Origin: Rhinopithecus roxellana
Lineage: Eukaryota > Chordata > Mammalia > Primates > Cercopithecidae
Reading direction: 5' to 3'
Length of the DNA stretch: 64,000 nt
Assembly (NCBI RefSeq): GCF_007565055.1
Contig: NC_044556.1
Location: 134,515,808 to 134,579,807, forward strand
Part shown: positions 33,221 through 44,803 of the stretch, piece by piece
How positions within the stretch are numbered: position 1 is the stretch's first letter
Layout: every line of letters begins with the position of its first letter
Position numbers and translations under genes: made by a program
Notes under the pieces: generated by a model
Told to the model about the DNA's origin: nothing
The model's input: the letters and a program-made list of their open reading frames with translations, nothing else
Databases searched by the model: none

Positions 33221-35524
33221 CTTTTCCTTTGTTTTTGGCTTAAAGTAACTGTTGAGGTTACTGATAGCGAAGTTCTGGGCCACAGGCTTCCCTGTGCCGA
33301 CTCCACGGCTATGAATCATCAATGACAGTGACTTTCAGGGCTTTGCTAAGTCACATGACACTGGTTAAGTGGTTTGGTTTCATTTTGCCTGTTTTCAGCC
33401 CAAGAGGTTGTTTAAGCTATGAGAACAAAAGTAAAGATAGGAAATAACTATGATATAATTCCGTATCTCAAAGTTTATTTTTAGCTAACGGGCCTTGTCT
33501 TGCTCTGCATTCCGAGGCGTAAAGTCTCTTGGGAAGAGAAGAAATCAGAAGCATGATGTAGAGCTTGACAAATGACTAATTTGAAATGGAGCCATCTTCA
33601 TTCTTTGTAACTTTAATCTCAATTTCTCAGTTTTTCTCAAATTTTCTACTGTAAGCAAACCTTCACAGAAATCACTCCTCTTAGAGATCACAGTGAGCTA
33701 AATGTACTGTGTAAGGTTTTATTAGAACAAGCACACAAACAAAAACAAGTGACAGTAAAGCCTAGTGAGCCCAGTTTATAGAGAAGCCATTGACTTGCCT
33801 GCAGAACCTGGTTACATGTGAATTCTGCCCCAGAATAACCGTGCTGCAGGGTGACCTCTGTGGGCTTTGGTTTCTGTGTCTTGGGAGTGAGTGGGTGGAA
33901 CTGTGTGATTGCTATGGGAGTGTTGAGTGCTAACGTTCAAAGGTTCTATTTACCTGCTTCCCACACTATGGACAATTCACTCAACTGTGTGGTGTCAGTT
34001 TCCTTCCTGCAGTGGAGCCATTGGCAAGATTATATATGATTATTGCTTTGTTGATTGCTCTCCGAAAAAATGGTGGTGGTGGTAAGTGTTCAGCTATTAA
34101 AAGCTATATGGTCCAGAGTTGACCAAAACGTTAATTGCATTGTGATACTTATTTTTTCAATTAAAAATTAGAAAGAAGTATCACCAATATCTTCTGTAGC
34201 TTCAAAACATTACCATGAGCCTGAAGGTGAGAAAGCGTGAAGTGTGTGGAGTTGTATCTCTGCTTCCACCTTAGCTGGTTGGTTTGTACATTTATCTTTC
34301 ATCCAGTGATGCTTGAATTGGTGGTGTGCAGCTGCTGCTAGTCAGTGAAGGATTCCATTTGTTGACTTCCTGTTTAAAGGTTTGTGGTAGAAGTCGGGGT
34401 AGTGTAGATTGGTCCTGTTATTCGAAAGGGATAATGAAATGTCTAATAGAAGACAATTATAAACAAAATCTAGGCCAAAAGGAGAACATTTAATTTCCCA
34501 GGTTGCTGATTTTCTCAAGAGCTACTGTACTGTGATCTGATCACTCTGAGAGTGTGGTCTTGTTTGTTAACTTATATAGCTGTACTCTGTTGGTTCAACC
34601 AGACTTTAATAGGGCAAGAAGAAGTAAAAAATTCAGAAAGTCAAAGTCTAAAGGATAATAAAGCAATTATATTTCTGTGGTTATAATATTAAGTATATAT
34701 GAATATTCTCTAAAATATAACTCACAACATATGTTTAAACTATGAATAAAAATCGTCTTTGACAGTTTTTTAAAGATTACATAATTAAAGTTTCTTAGAT
34801 GGAAGGGCCATAGCTGGGGAAGATGCCTGCTGGAGAGGACACAGGCCATGAGGAATACAATGTTTATAGTCAGCTTTCTTCATAGTAATAGTCCATGCTG
34901 GAAGCTATAATATAAATGGATATTTTCATATTATCTAAAAATAATTTTAAAATTTTATGTGCATGGCTTTAAGCATTGAAGGTAAAAGAGTAAAGGTGAA
35001 GTGAAAAAGCATGATGTTAAAATAGCACATCTTCGAAACTAATTAATTCCTTCAAATTGCAAAACAGTCACACGAGTACAAATCTCTATTTAGACTACAT
35101 TTGATTTTCATTTTGAAAACCACATTCAAGACAAGCTAAATTACATTTAAATTCCCTTCCAGCTACAGATATGCATGCCTCACTGTATAAATGTCACTGT
35201 TGATTTTGATCTATAACCAAAGAAGAAATTGTCAAATTATGTATGAAATAGGATTTTATTTTTAATGTTGCACCAAGTATTTTTGCATTTATTGTGTCGG
35301 CTTATAACACAATATTTTTTCATTAATCTTTTAGTCTTCATTGACTTCTGTCACTCAAGAGGTATCTTTTTATCTGAAAATGTTTATAAGATCTTGAGTT
35401 TGGAGTGTGGCTTTCCTCCTTTGTTTCTTGCCTTGTTTCCCATGATGCAACTGTTAAACGACCAGCATGTTAAAATGAAAGACAATGTGCTTTTAGCTCT
35501 GATGGAACTCTGAAAATTAAAGTT

Positions 35525-36200
35525 ACTCATTCAAGAACTATTTGTTGAGCAAATACTATAAACTGGATTTTACTAAGGGATATAACATGTAATATGATAA
35601 TGATTGCCCTCATTTGGCTCACTTCTAGCAGGTAATAAAGGTAATAAAAAGAGAGACAAATGTATACTCTCAGGGAAAAGGGCCACGAGAATGCAAAAGG
35701 GGATGGAGAGTTGACAGGATGGCTGTTTCAGAGTCATCTGTCAGAGAAAGTCTATCTGAGGAGCTGACCTTTGAGCAAACCATGAGAATACCTGGGAACA
35801 GAATGTTTCAGGCAGAGGAACAACAGAGCCAAATTTCTGAGAGGGAGCTGGCTAGTGGATTCCAGGAAGAAGTCTGATGCCCTTGTGCCAGCAGGGTGAT
35901 GCGTGATAAACTCACAGAGGCAGTCCGGCTGGACTGTACTGCTCTGTACACTGTCTTCTGTTCTAAATGTAATAGAAGTCGGAAGAGGGTTTTGAGTGCA
36001 GGGGAGTGATGAGGTCTGACTTTGATTTTTTAATTTAAAGGATTATTTTGACTGCTATGTAGGGAATAGACTTTAGGAAGTGAGAGTCAGGCAGTTGACC
36101 AGTTAGAGTCTTGCTCAGTAGTCCTAGCAAGAGATAGTGGTGGTCTGGATTAGGGAGGTGTGAATGGAGATAATGAGATATGGGCAGGTTTAGGATATTG
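35525..36200 (+). mobile_element. Ancient interspersed repeat, long copy
   Basis: GAGGAGCTGACCTTTGAGCA, GAATGTTTCAGGCAGAGGAA, GGGTTTTGAGTGCAGGGGAG and TATTTTGACTGCTATGTAGG occur in the fixed order of a well-known old dispersed repeat. Family name uncertain (L2/L3-like). Confidence 0.55.
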
Positions 36201-37279
36201 GGGAATGATTAAATATGAACTTCATTAGAGCATGTTGTATCTGTGGTTTTCTCTGTTAAGGGCAGGAGTGGGAGGTAGAATTTTGTACCAATACAAACTC
36301 CTCTTCAGTGGTGGCTTGCAGGAGGCAGGGTTTTTATGTTTTAGAGCAATGACGATGGTCTGAGGCTTAGCAACATGGAATGAAAAATGAAATTTGAAAA
36401 TTGTGAAAGCAAAGATTTTCAAGATGGGGCTGTAAGGATTAATAGGGTCAAAATTCTACATTAATGTTTTTTGCTTTTGCTCTTTTTTTAAATTTTTTTA
36501 ACCTTCTTGAGGCAAATTTGTTTGACGCTAGCTGGGATAGAAAGAGCAGCATTAACAGTTACGTTACTACTTCAGTTTCCAGGGCTCAGCTGTACCCAGG
36601 CACAGGGCATGGCCCAGGTGAGGAGAAGTGCTGCAGCTCTCTAGAAGCTCCTGGGACTGCAGCACATCTGCTCAGTATGTCTTCATTACACAGTGATGTT
36701 TCATTTCATTCAACCTGAGAGTGAAGGGGTTTCAGACATGGCTTGCTTGTTCATTTTTAGCAAGTTTCTTAAGGGCCAGGGTGCCCGAAGAGGCAAGTTT
36801 CTACTCTCACCTCCCTTCCTGTAACAGCCACCCGCTTTCACCTGGCTCTTCCCTTCCCCCTGCAATACAGACTCTCATTCCTACACTCTTTTGTTCCTCA
36901 TGGAACTCTGAGCTCCACTTTCTGATCTCCATGAGCTGCTCTGAGCTTTGATCCCTGTTCCCATCCTCTTCACTTGTACCTACCATCCCAATTCAGTTTA
37001 TCTTTCTTTTTACGTTTTCCCAGAATAGGAGCAGTGCTCTATGAGAAGAGAGAACAAATACACAAATGAAGCATAGATCTCTGTGGAGGTCAAACCAAGC
37101 CCCCAGATAATTTCCCGTTGTGAATCTCCTTTCTACTTTGCACTGTTACCTTTTAAAGAAAAAATTAATGTCAGTACACTTACTCATCTTCCTTCCCTCC
37201 CCCCACTACCAGCATCACTGTCAAATAGCATCAGTATTCTCTGTAAAAGACGCTGTTTTTATTTATTACAAGATATGAT

Positions 37280-37580
37280 GGGCCAGCTGTGGTGGCTCAT
37301 GCCTGTAATTCCAGCACTTTGGGAGGCCACGGTGGGTGGATCACAAGGTCAGGAGTTCAAGACCAGCCTGGCCAAGATGGTGAAACCCCATCTCTACTAA
37401 AAATACAAAAAGTAGCCAGGCATGGTGGCAGGCGCCTGTAATCCCAGCTACTCGGGAGGCTGAGGCAGAGAATTGCTTGAACCCGGGAGGTGGAACTTGC
37501 AATGAGCCAAGATCACACCACTGCACTCCAGCCTGGGTGACAAAGTGAGACTCCGTCTCAAAAACAAACAAACAAAAAAA
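37280..37580 (+). mobile_element. Full-length AluS
   Basis: GGGCCAGCTGTGGTGGCTCA to a CAAA tail; flanking duplication AAGATATGATG/AAGATATGGTG (start at 37270 and just after the tail). Confidence 0.94.
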
Positions 37581-40033
37581 GATATGGTGAATGTGTAAGC
37601 TTTCTGTTAGGTACACTCACTTTTTTGTAGAAAGTTGGCTCTTGAAGGGTTTCTTTGCTTCTGCAGATTGTGGAGAGAAGAGAAGTTGATAGAAAATGGA
37701 TCCTGGAAGATGAAATGTTAAAGGAGTGGCCCACCGGAAGGGGTGGAAAAGGGGGCAGGTAACAGGGGTTATTTGCATGGGGTTTGGTAAGCCAAGGCCA
37801 GGTCTACCCATAGAGCATCCTGAAGAAGACACAAACAGATAATTTCTAGGCTCTCCCCAGTTAAAAGGAGACTGAAGTCTTAGTTCAGGAAGGAATTCAA
37901 GGCCTAAAACCCAGACCTTACCAGTGGCTAAGGTGGCTTGCTCTGTAGGGAACAGTTGCCTCAAGTGGTGATATCAGCTGTTTCTGGAAACTGATATAGT
38001 GAGAGTATAAAGGACAGTAAACCTGCAATTCTTGCCCTACTGCTTTGGCAAATATTTCATTGTTTATGTGCTGCCAAGACCCCCGGATTTCGGGCACACC
38101 TCTGTCAGATCCAGTGGGAGCGGTGGAGAGTCATATTCACCCACTGGTTTGATCAGGTGAAAAGGTCTCTTTGCACCTTGTATGTGCTGCTTCAGTTGCA
38201 AACCAAATAAGAGAAATATCGGACCATGTCCAGGTCATGCATTATACTTGAAAATTATTGAATTCTGGAATTTTACCTGGTAAAACTCAGGCCTTCAGAC
38301 ACAAGCAGCATCTCAGAAGGGCAGCTCTCCACTTGAAAGAAGACAGTAGAGAAGATGTGCTAAGGTGCTGTGGCTGTTCTGTACCCTGTAGGAGCTGTCC
38401 TCCCCAGTTTACCTTTGGATTGTTTATACAGAATTATGTAGGCCTTTCGTACTTTGCTATAGGTTAAAAATGTATAACTTAAAAATCATTAAAAGTTCTA
38501 GAAATTACTGCCATTTTTTTTCTATTGCACATCTTTTTTGAGAAAGCAGAGTATAGCATTACCTCTAAGAACATTCAAACTTAATCTGTGTTTAAATAGG
38601 TTACAAATAGGTGGAGGGTGAGGGTCCATGAGGACCACCTCGGCATCAGCTCTGTGTCCTCAGGCTCTCAGTACAGAGCCTACCTTGCTTTGGTTGATTT
38701 TAATTTAATCGAACTGCTCTGAAACCTTTATGAATGAATCCTCATACCCTCTCCTCAAAAGATAAATATTCAGAACAGCTACCATCTTTTATAAACAAAT
38801 TGAGCAGAATGTGTTGCTAAAATAGGCTTGTTAAGCTTCCCAGGTTGTGGAAGTTAGTGTGTTCATGTTTACTGTGCTACCCACCATTAAGCTATCATGG
38901 AGCATGCGTTTTCCCCACTCACCCAGACATTATTCCTAAAGAGCTATTCTTTGTTGCTGTCAGAACACACTTTAGTCTCTGAGGGGAAGATAAGTTGGTG
39001 ATTCGTATCAACTGGAAATGATCTTTTGTTTTATGTGACTGAAGCTCTTGTGAGAAAAGGTACAGACGGTCAGAAGGAAAGAAGGAGAGGGATTGCCTGC
39101 TGCCTGCCCGCATGCACACATGTGAGTGGGTGCTCCCACCAGCTTTCAGGGGGGCTTCCTTTATGAATATGAGCACTGACTTTGGGAGATCTGCAGCAGA
39201 AAGTCAAGTCATGAATATTTTTTATAAGGAGAGAAATGATGTAATTGTATCACAAGATATTTCAGATGTGTTTTTCCATTTAAAAAATTCATTGGCAGTG
39301 CTCATACGAGAGAAGTACTTAAGCTGAAAATGACTGTCCAGTTTCTTCCTATTTCATTATGATTTTGCAGCCATTGAATTCTTTCTAAAAGTTGTATAAC
39401 CCAGATAAAGTCAGGCCTCCTGGAAGCCAGCCTCAGCCCAGAGACATATGAAAAGAAGCACCAAATATCACTGAAAACCAATTTAAATTTATACTGAATA
39501 ATCTCATTCATAAACCACAGCACAACATTCTGAAGTCTACTCCTCCTCCAAGAATTTATAGCTGTCTGCCACTCTGATGACTTTTTGTCTGTCTCTCTTC
39601 TTTTAACTACCTCAAAAATCTCTCATCTGTCTCATCTTTTGCAAAACTTTCCCTCCTGCTCAGCCTACTCTGGGCTTTCTGCGCCTCGCTGTATCTATTC
39701 TGTGCTGCTCATTAGCTTTGCTCTTTCCGGTGTCAATCCAGACCGACACAATTCTCCCACTAACCTCCTCACCCCTTCCCAATCTGCATCACAAAAGCAC
39801 ACTAGCCCATCTAGCCAGACGCAGCTCTCCTCGCCAGGTGGCTTGGGGGTGGGGTCCTGGGATGCTCAAAGGCTAATGCTTTTCTCTGTGATGGTTATTT
39901 TCTAAGAATTTTTCATTCACTGAAATTCACTGAAGACAGAATCCAATTAAAGGAATTAAGTCAGATGCACATAAAGATCATTAAGATATATTTCTTCCTT
40001 AAGACATGCATCTGTGTGTGTATATGTCTATGT

Positions 40034-40035
<2 letters not shown>

Positions 40036-40106
<71 letters not shown>
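40036..40106 (+). repeat. (TC)35 microsatellite
   Basis: A pure TC run of about 70 bases, preceded by TG/TATG-rich sequence from 40014. Confidence 0.97.
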
Positions 40107-40112
<6 letters not shown>

Positions 40113-40567
40113 CACCTTTGGCCAATTTGTTAAATGTTCAGAAGACAGTCACACAAATGAAGAAGAGTTTTTGGAATGGTCGTATAATTTCCTAATCCCA
40201 GCAGCCATCCTGCAAATCCGTGACTGTCAGTCTCGATGGCAGTGAAGAAGTAACTACAGATGAGTCAGCAGAAATTTATTCCCAGCCCTGGAAAAACAAC
40301 TCATGTTTTAGGTCCTCCTGATGATAGTGGAGTTTCATTGATTTCATATACAAAGGAGGGCATGTGAGATACTATATTAGTATCTTTTCATATTTGCTGT
40401 TATTACAATATAGTTTACCCTGAAAAAGAACATCGTTGTTTGTGGAAATGATACATTTTGTGAAGTGCTATAGTCCTGCAGGTTTTGTAATAGATATCAG
40501 TATACAAAGAGAACTTTTCATTTTATCAGAAATTTACTTCACTACCCATTTGTGGGAAACATTAGTA

Positions 40568-40795
40568 AGAGCATGGGCTCTGAATCAGACCACTGGGTTC
40601 AAGGCCTGGCCGAGTCCCACCACTCTGTAGATGTACAGCTAGATAACTGTGCCTTAGTTTCCTTTTCTTTATAATGGAGACATTAATGGTTCCACTTCAT
40701 AAAGCTGTTGTCAGCATTAAATGGGTCATATGTGAAACTTTCAGAACTAAATCCAGAACATTGAAAGGGCTCTATAAATGATAGCTCTCATTTCT
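40568..40795 (+). mobile_element. MIR element
   Basis: GAGCATGGGCTCTGAATCAG, CACTGGGTTCAAGGCCTGGC, TGTGCCTTAGTTTCCTTTTC and AAAGCTGTTGTCAGCATTAA are the MIR blocks in order; nearly full length. Confidence 0.85.
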
Positions 40796-40862
40796 CATCC
40801 TCCTCCTCCTCCTCTTCTGCCTCCTCCTCCTCTTCTTTCTCCTCTTCCTCTTCCCCTTTCTG
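40796..40862 (+). repeat. (TCC)n imperfect microsatellite
   Basis: TCC/TCT units on the + strand; polypurine on the other. Confidence 0.92.
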
Positions 40863-41384
40863 CTCCTGTTCACTTTAGTGAAGGAAGAGATCCTTGATTT
40901 TATTGCTTGGCCTTAATGCTGAAAATATATGTCAAAGTTCTAGTAGAATATCAGCAGGCCTTAAAATGAAGTTACTTTAAGATAAGTTGTAAAGACATTG
41001 CATTCATTACCATATATTGGAGAAAAACTTCAGTTTTCTCCTTGTTGATGCAGTGGTGGTCAAATCATCATTTCAACACAAGATTTCACAGCATTTACTT
41101 TGGATGTCACATTAATTCCTAACTTAAGTAGCACAGGGCTGGTATTCTCCCACTGATAAAGGCCCAAAGACGTGACAAGAGAGGATATGGTAGTTTTTCT
41201 GGTGTTATCCATGAAGGCTAGATGTACTTCTAACTTTTACTCATCTCTCTGCGATTTACAAAGGAATGTGATCTGGAAATGTGTCCACATTCTTTCTGAA
41301 TCCATTTATACTTTATTCCTACATCATCTCCTAAAAAAATTATTTCTTGTGCTTTGTGGTAGAAAAGAAAAAAACTGACTTGGT

Positions 41385-41545
41385 AGTTAAGAGCCTGTCT
41401 CTAGACTCAGACCAACTTGGATTTGAGCCCAGCACTACCCTGTGACTAACCAACCAGGGACAAATCTCTCTGCAGCTATAAAAGAGAGTCATGATACTAG
41501 CCTTGTAGGGTAGACACGATGATTAACTCAAAGCAGGGGAGAGAA
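41385..41545 (+). mobile_element. MIR element fragment
   Basis: CTAGACTCAGACCAACTTGG, GATTTGAGCCCAGCACTACC and CCTTGTAGGGTAGACACGAT fit MIR. Confidence 0.7.
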
Positions 41546-42466
41546 TAGCCTACTAGGACAGCCGTTTATCCTGAGTGGTTATCGAGGATAACAGGAATCC
41601 TGCTAGGAATAGTTGAGAGGATTTGGCTGACCTGAGACTTCAAGAGTCCCAGCAGTTCTTCAGTGGGTGGAAAATGAGCACCGCTAGGAGAGTCAGAGAA
41701 GGGCTCTTGAGAAATTAGATAAATGTCTCTCAGAACAACCATGTGTGTCTTCCCTTTCTGGAAGTGGCTTCAAATCATTGGCCACTATTCTGTTCCTTGA
41801 TTGGGAATGATTACTGTACAGCACAGGTGTTAAGCCCCCTCCTCCTAGGGAGAGCCTTGGTTTGCAGCGTGCCTTCCTAAAAGAGTCCAGGCTGGGTTTG
41901 GATCTGGTTGTATGTCTTTTGTCGGAGCTTGTCAGAAGATGAATGTTCCAGGGTCCTTAATGACTGGATAATAGTTCCTTGGTCACTGAATAATGAACCC
42001 CAGATGAATGAAGGAAATGTGTTGTCTGGCCTTGGGAATGATTAAATGATTCAGGAATGGGGCCTGCAGGTCCTGGACCTCTTAATTATTAAAGGTGCTG
42101 TCATGACAGAAGCTTTATCATTATGATCTTTCTTATAGAACCTCTGAACCCTAAGGTCATCCTCTCCTCTTTGCAGCTGAGGGCACCTTTCATCTTGTCC
42201 TCTCAAAAACACGGGCAAGACCCTAGGATTGCTAAGAGACCATATCATCATGTGCATACACATCTCAACTCATTCAGTTCACCCAGAAAGGTCTATACTC
42301 AATCTCCACAGCACACAGCTGGGAAGTCACAGAGCCAGGTGCAGAAGAGAAAGGCCTTTTGAAGCCAGTGCTGTGTTCATTGTAATTCACTGGTGTGCTG
42401 TTTCAGTGACAGTTGAAGGAGAAGGAGCTGGTATCATGATTCAGTGGCATTCTCTTTTTCCCCTAG

Positions 42467-42519
42467 GATAAGTCAAGATGGCGCCTCATTCTGAGGACAG
42501 TGATGCCTCCCGTCTGCAG
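42467..42519 (+). other. Candidate cryptic (poison) exon in C1orf21 intron
   Basis: A 53-base segment is bounded by a strong acceptor (tctctttttcccctag, ending 42466) and a good donor (CTGCAG|GTGAAG at 42519/42520). If spliced between the two C1orf21 exons, the frame would read Gly then TAA at once (G|GA TAA), giving a truncated 32-residue product and probably nonsense-mediated decay. No transcript evidence can be seen from sequence, and chance exon-like signals are common in long introns. Confidence 0.35.
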
Positions 42520-42989
42520 GTGAAGGCATGTCTGTTGGAGGAGGCAGTTAACAAGGCCCTGGGATATGTTGCATCTTAAGCCTCATAACCCCAGCCCCCC
42601 GGCAGCTGACCCGGGATAAGGATTCCGCCCTCTTGAGACTCGTGTGTTTCTCTGGCTCCTTCCTAGTCTTCCCCATGTGTTCTTCCTCACCTGCCTCAAC
42701 AGACTGGTCCATCTCAGGATGTGTTAATCAATTCCACCTTTGCCTTTTTTCAGAGAGAGGCAGAAAACCCTGGATTAAGCTGGTTAGGAGTCCCTCCAGA
42801 GGAGATGCTTGAGGACAGGCCAGAGGAAAGAGGCTTAGCCTATTAATGGCAGCTTCAGTGCCTGGACACTGGCTGGGGAGGCCATATCACCTTCAGAATG
42901 GAGCCTGACTCCTTAGTAAGACTCGTATAAGGTCTTCGGTTCCCGTAGCCCTCTCAGCCTTTTCTCTTTACACCTGTCTTAACCCCTGG

Positions 42990-43395
42990 AATTCTACATG
43001 TTTGCCGTGTTGCATGACTTGCCCCTCCCCCCATTTGCCGTGTTCCCTTTGGCTTTGGAACACACTGACCCCTTGCCCAAAAGCTCCTTCCCATACGTAA
43101 GAGCTGTGTTCCTCAGGACTCCACTGAGATATGTCACATCCTCCAAGACTCTGCCTAACCTTGGTTAGGGGTCTCTCCTTTCTAATCTTATAACCACCAC
43201 CCTCACATGTGCTTTTCATGGCCATAAAAACTGTACACACTGCTTTCTTATTTTCTTACATCCTCTCCTACTGGCCATTAACTCCTTTAGAACAGGGACT
43301 GACTTCTTCCTTTCCTAGACATAACCCCAGGGCTGAGTGTTGTCTCTGGCACACAGTAGGTGCTTTATAAATATTGTTGAAGTAAAGAAGAAACA
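42990..43395 (+). mobile_element. L2 3' region
   Basis: Ends with TTAGAACAGGGACTGACTTC, CTCTGGCACACAGTAGGTGC and TTTATAAATATTGTTGAAGT, the conserved L2 3' end; upstream text is diverged. Confidence 0.7.
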
Positions 43396-43559
43396 CAGAA
43401 AGGATAGCAAGGGATAGTGCCCAGCACTTGACTCAAGGACAGAAAGCAGATAGCTTCTTTCATCTTTATGTCTGGAGTAAAATCAAGAGGTATTTTTGCT
43501 CAGAACTTTTTGGGCCAGAAGTGTACCCATAAAATGGTGTGATTTGTGGGAGCTCACAG

Positions 43560-43795
43560 GAGTCAATAAGAAAAACACCACACCTCTAATAAGAAAAAAA
43601 GGGCAAAGGATATGAAGAGACACTTCACAAATAAAGAAGTACAAATAAATGATCAACACATAGGAAAAGTATCCAGTGTCACTAGTAAATTTTAAAACAT
43701 TAAACAAAAATAAAAATTAGATACCATTTTCATCCTTCAATTTATTACATATTTTACAAAATGATAATACCCTTTATTAGTGAGGCTGCACTGAG
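43560..43795 (+). mobile_element. L1M fragment
   Basis: AAAGGGCAAAGGATATGAAG and AAATTAGATACCATTTTCAT are remnants of the L1 ORF2 3' part; no open frame survives. Confidence 0.65.
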
Positions 43796-43816
43796 ATGAG
43801 TCTTACACCACCATGT

Positions 43817-44158
43817 TAGTTCATTTGTGCTGCTGTAACAAAACACCACACACTGGGTAATTTGCAAACAATGGAAATTTATTTTTCACAGCTTTAGAGG
43901 ATGGGATGTCCAAGACCAAAGTGCCAGCATTTTGTATCGGATGAGAGCCTGCTTGTGCTTTCACATGCAGAAGGTGGAAGGCAAGCAAGCTAAATTCACT
44001 CCTGCAAGGCCTTTTACAAGGGGCTGTAATCCCGTTCATAAGGGTGGAGCCCTCATGACTTCATCACCTTCCAAAGGCCCCACCTCTCAATACCACCGTC
44101 ATGGGAATTAAAATTCAACATGAATTTTGGAAGGAACGTCAACATTCAAACCATAGCA
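43817..44158 (-). mobile_element. MaLR-type LTR (MLT1/MST-like), antisense
   Basis: TTAGTTCATTTGTGCTGCTG, ACTGGGTAATTTGCAAACAA, CCTCATGACTTCATCACCTT and AACATTCAAACCATAGCAAC follow the reverse of a MaLR LTR from end to end. Confidence 0.75.
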
Positions 44159-44499
44159 ACTACCAAGGCAATAATAAGCATCACCACAGGGCTTTTCATC
44201 TCTATTTGTTTGTTGGTTTGTTTATCTCTGGTTTAAATGTAAATAAGCATTAGGTTTCAGTAGTGAATAAGGATGCAAAAGGCATATGAGAATTGCTGTC
44301 TTAGTGACTAACATTTTTGGATTGTGAAGTATCATAAGGGATATGTACACATATGTACAGTCTTTATACTTCCCCTAGTAGAGATACAGTGGTCAGACAC
44401 CATTCATGTTTAGTTTCTACAAACTTAAAGTCTAAAGACATAATTTTCCTGCTTGTTACTTTTAACACATCATATTTTTAGATTACTAGAATTTACCGT

Positions 44500-44803
44500 G
44501 GCCGGACATGATGGCTTACACCTGTAATTCCAGCACTTTGGGAGGCTGAGGTGGGAGGATTGCTTGAGTCCAGGAGTTTGAGACCAGCCTGGCCAACATA
44601 GTGAAATCCTGCCTCTACAAAAAATACAAAAATTAGTCAGGCATGATGGTGCACACCTGTGGTCCCAGCTACTCAGGATGCTGAGGCGGGAGGATCACTT
44701 GAGCCTGGGATATGGAGGTTGTAGTGAGCCATGATCATGCCGTTGCACTCCAACCTGGGTGACAGGGTAAGACACTGTCTAAAAAAACAAACAAACAAAA
44801 AAG
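44500..44803 (+). mobile_element. AluJ-type element
   Basis: GGCCGGACATGATGGCTTAC to a CTAAAAAAACAAACAAAC tail; both monomers, diverged. Confidence 0.92.

Noticed and set aside
40001..40245. Poly Leu-Ser open frames over the TC tract
   Set aside because: Direct translation of a dinucleotide repeat.
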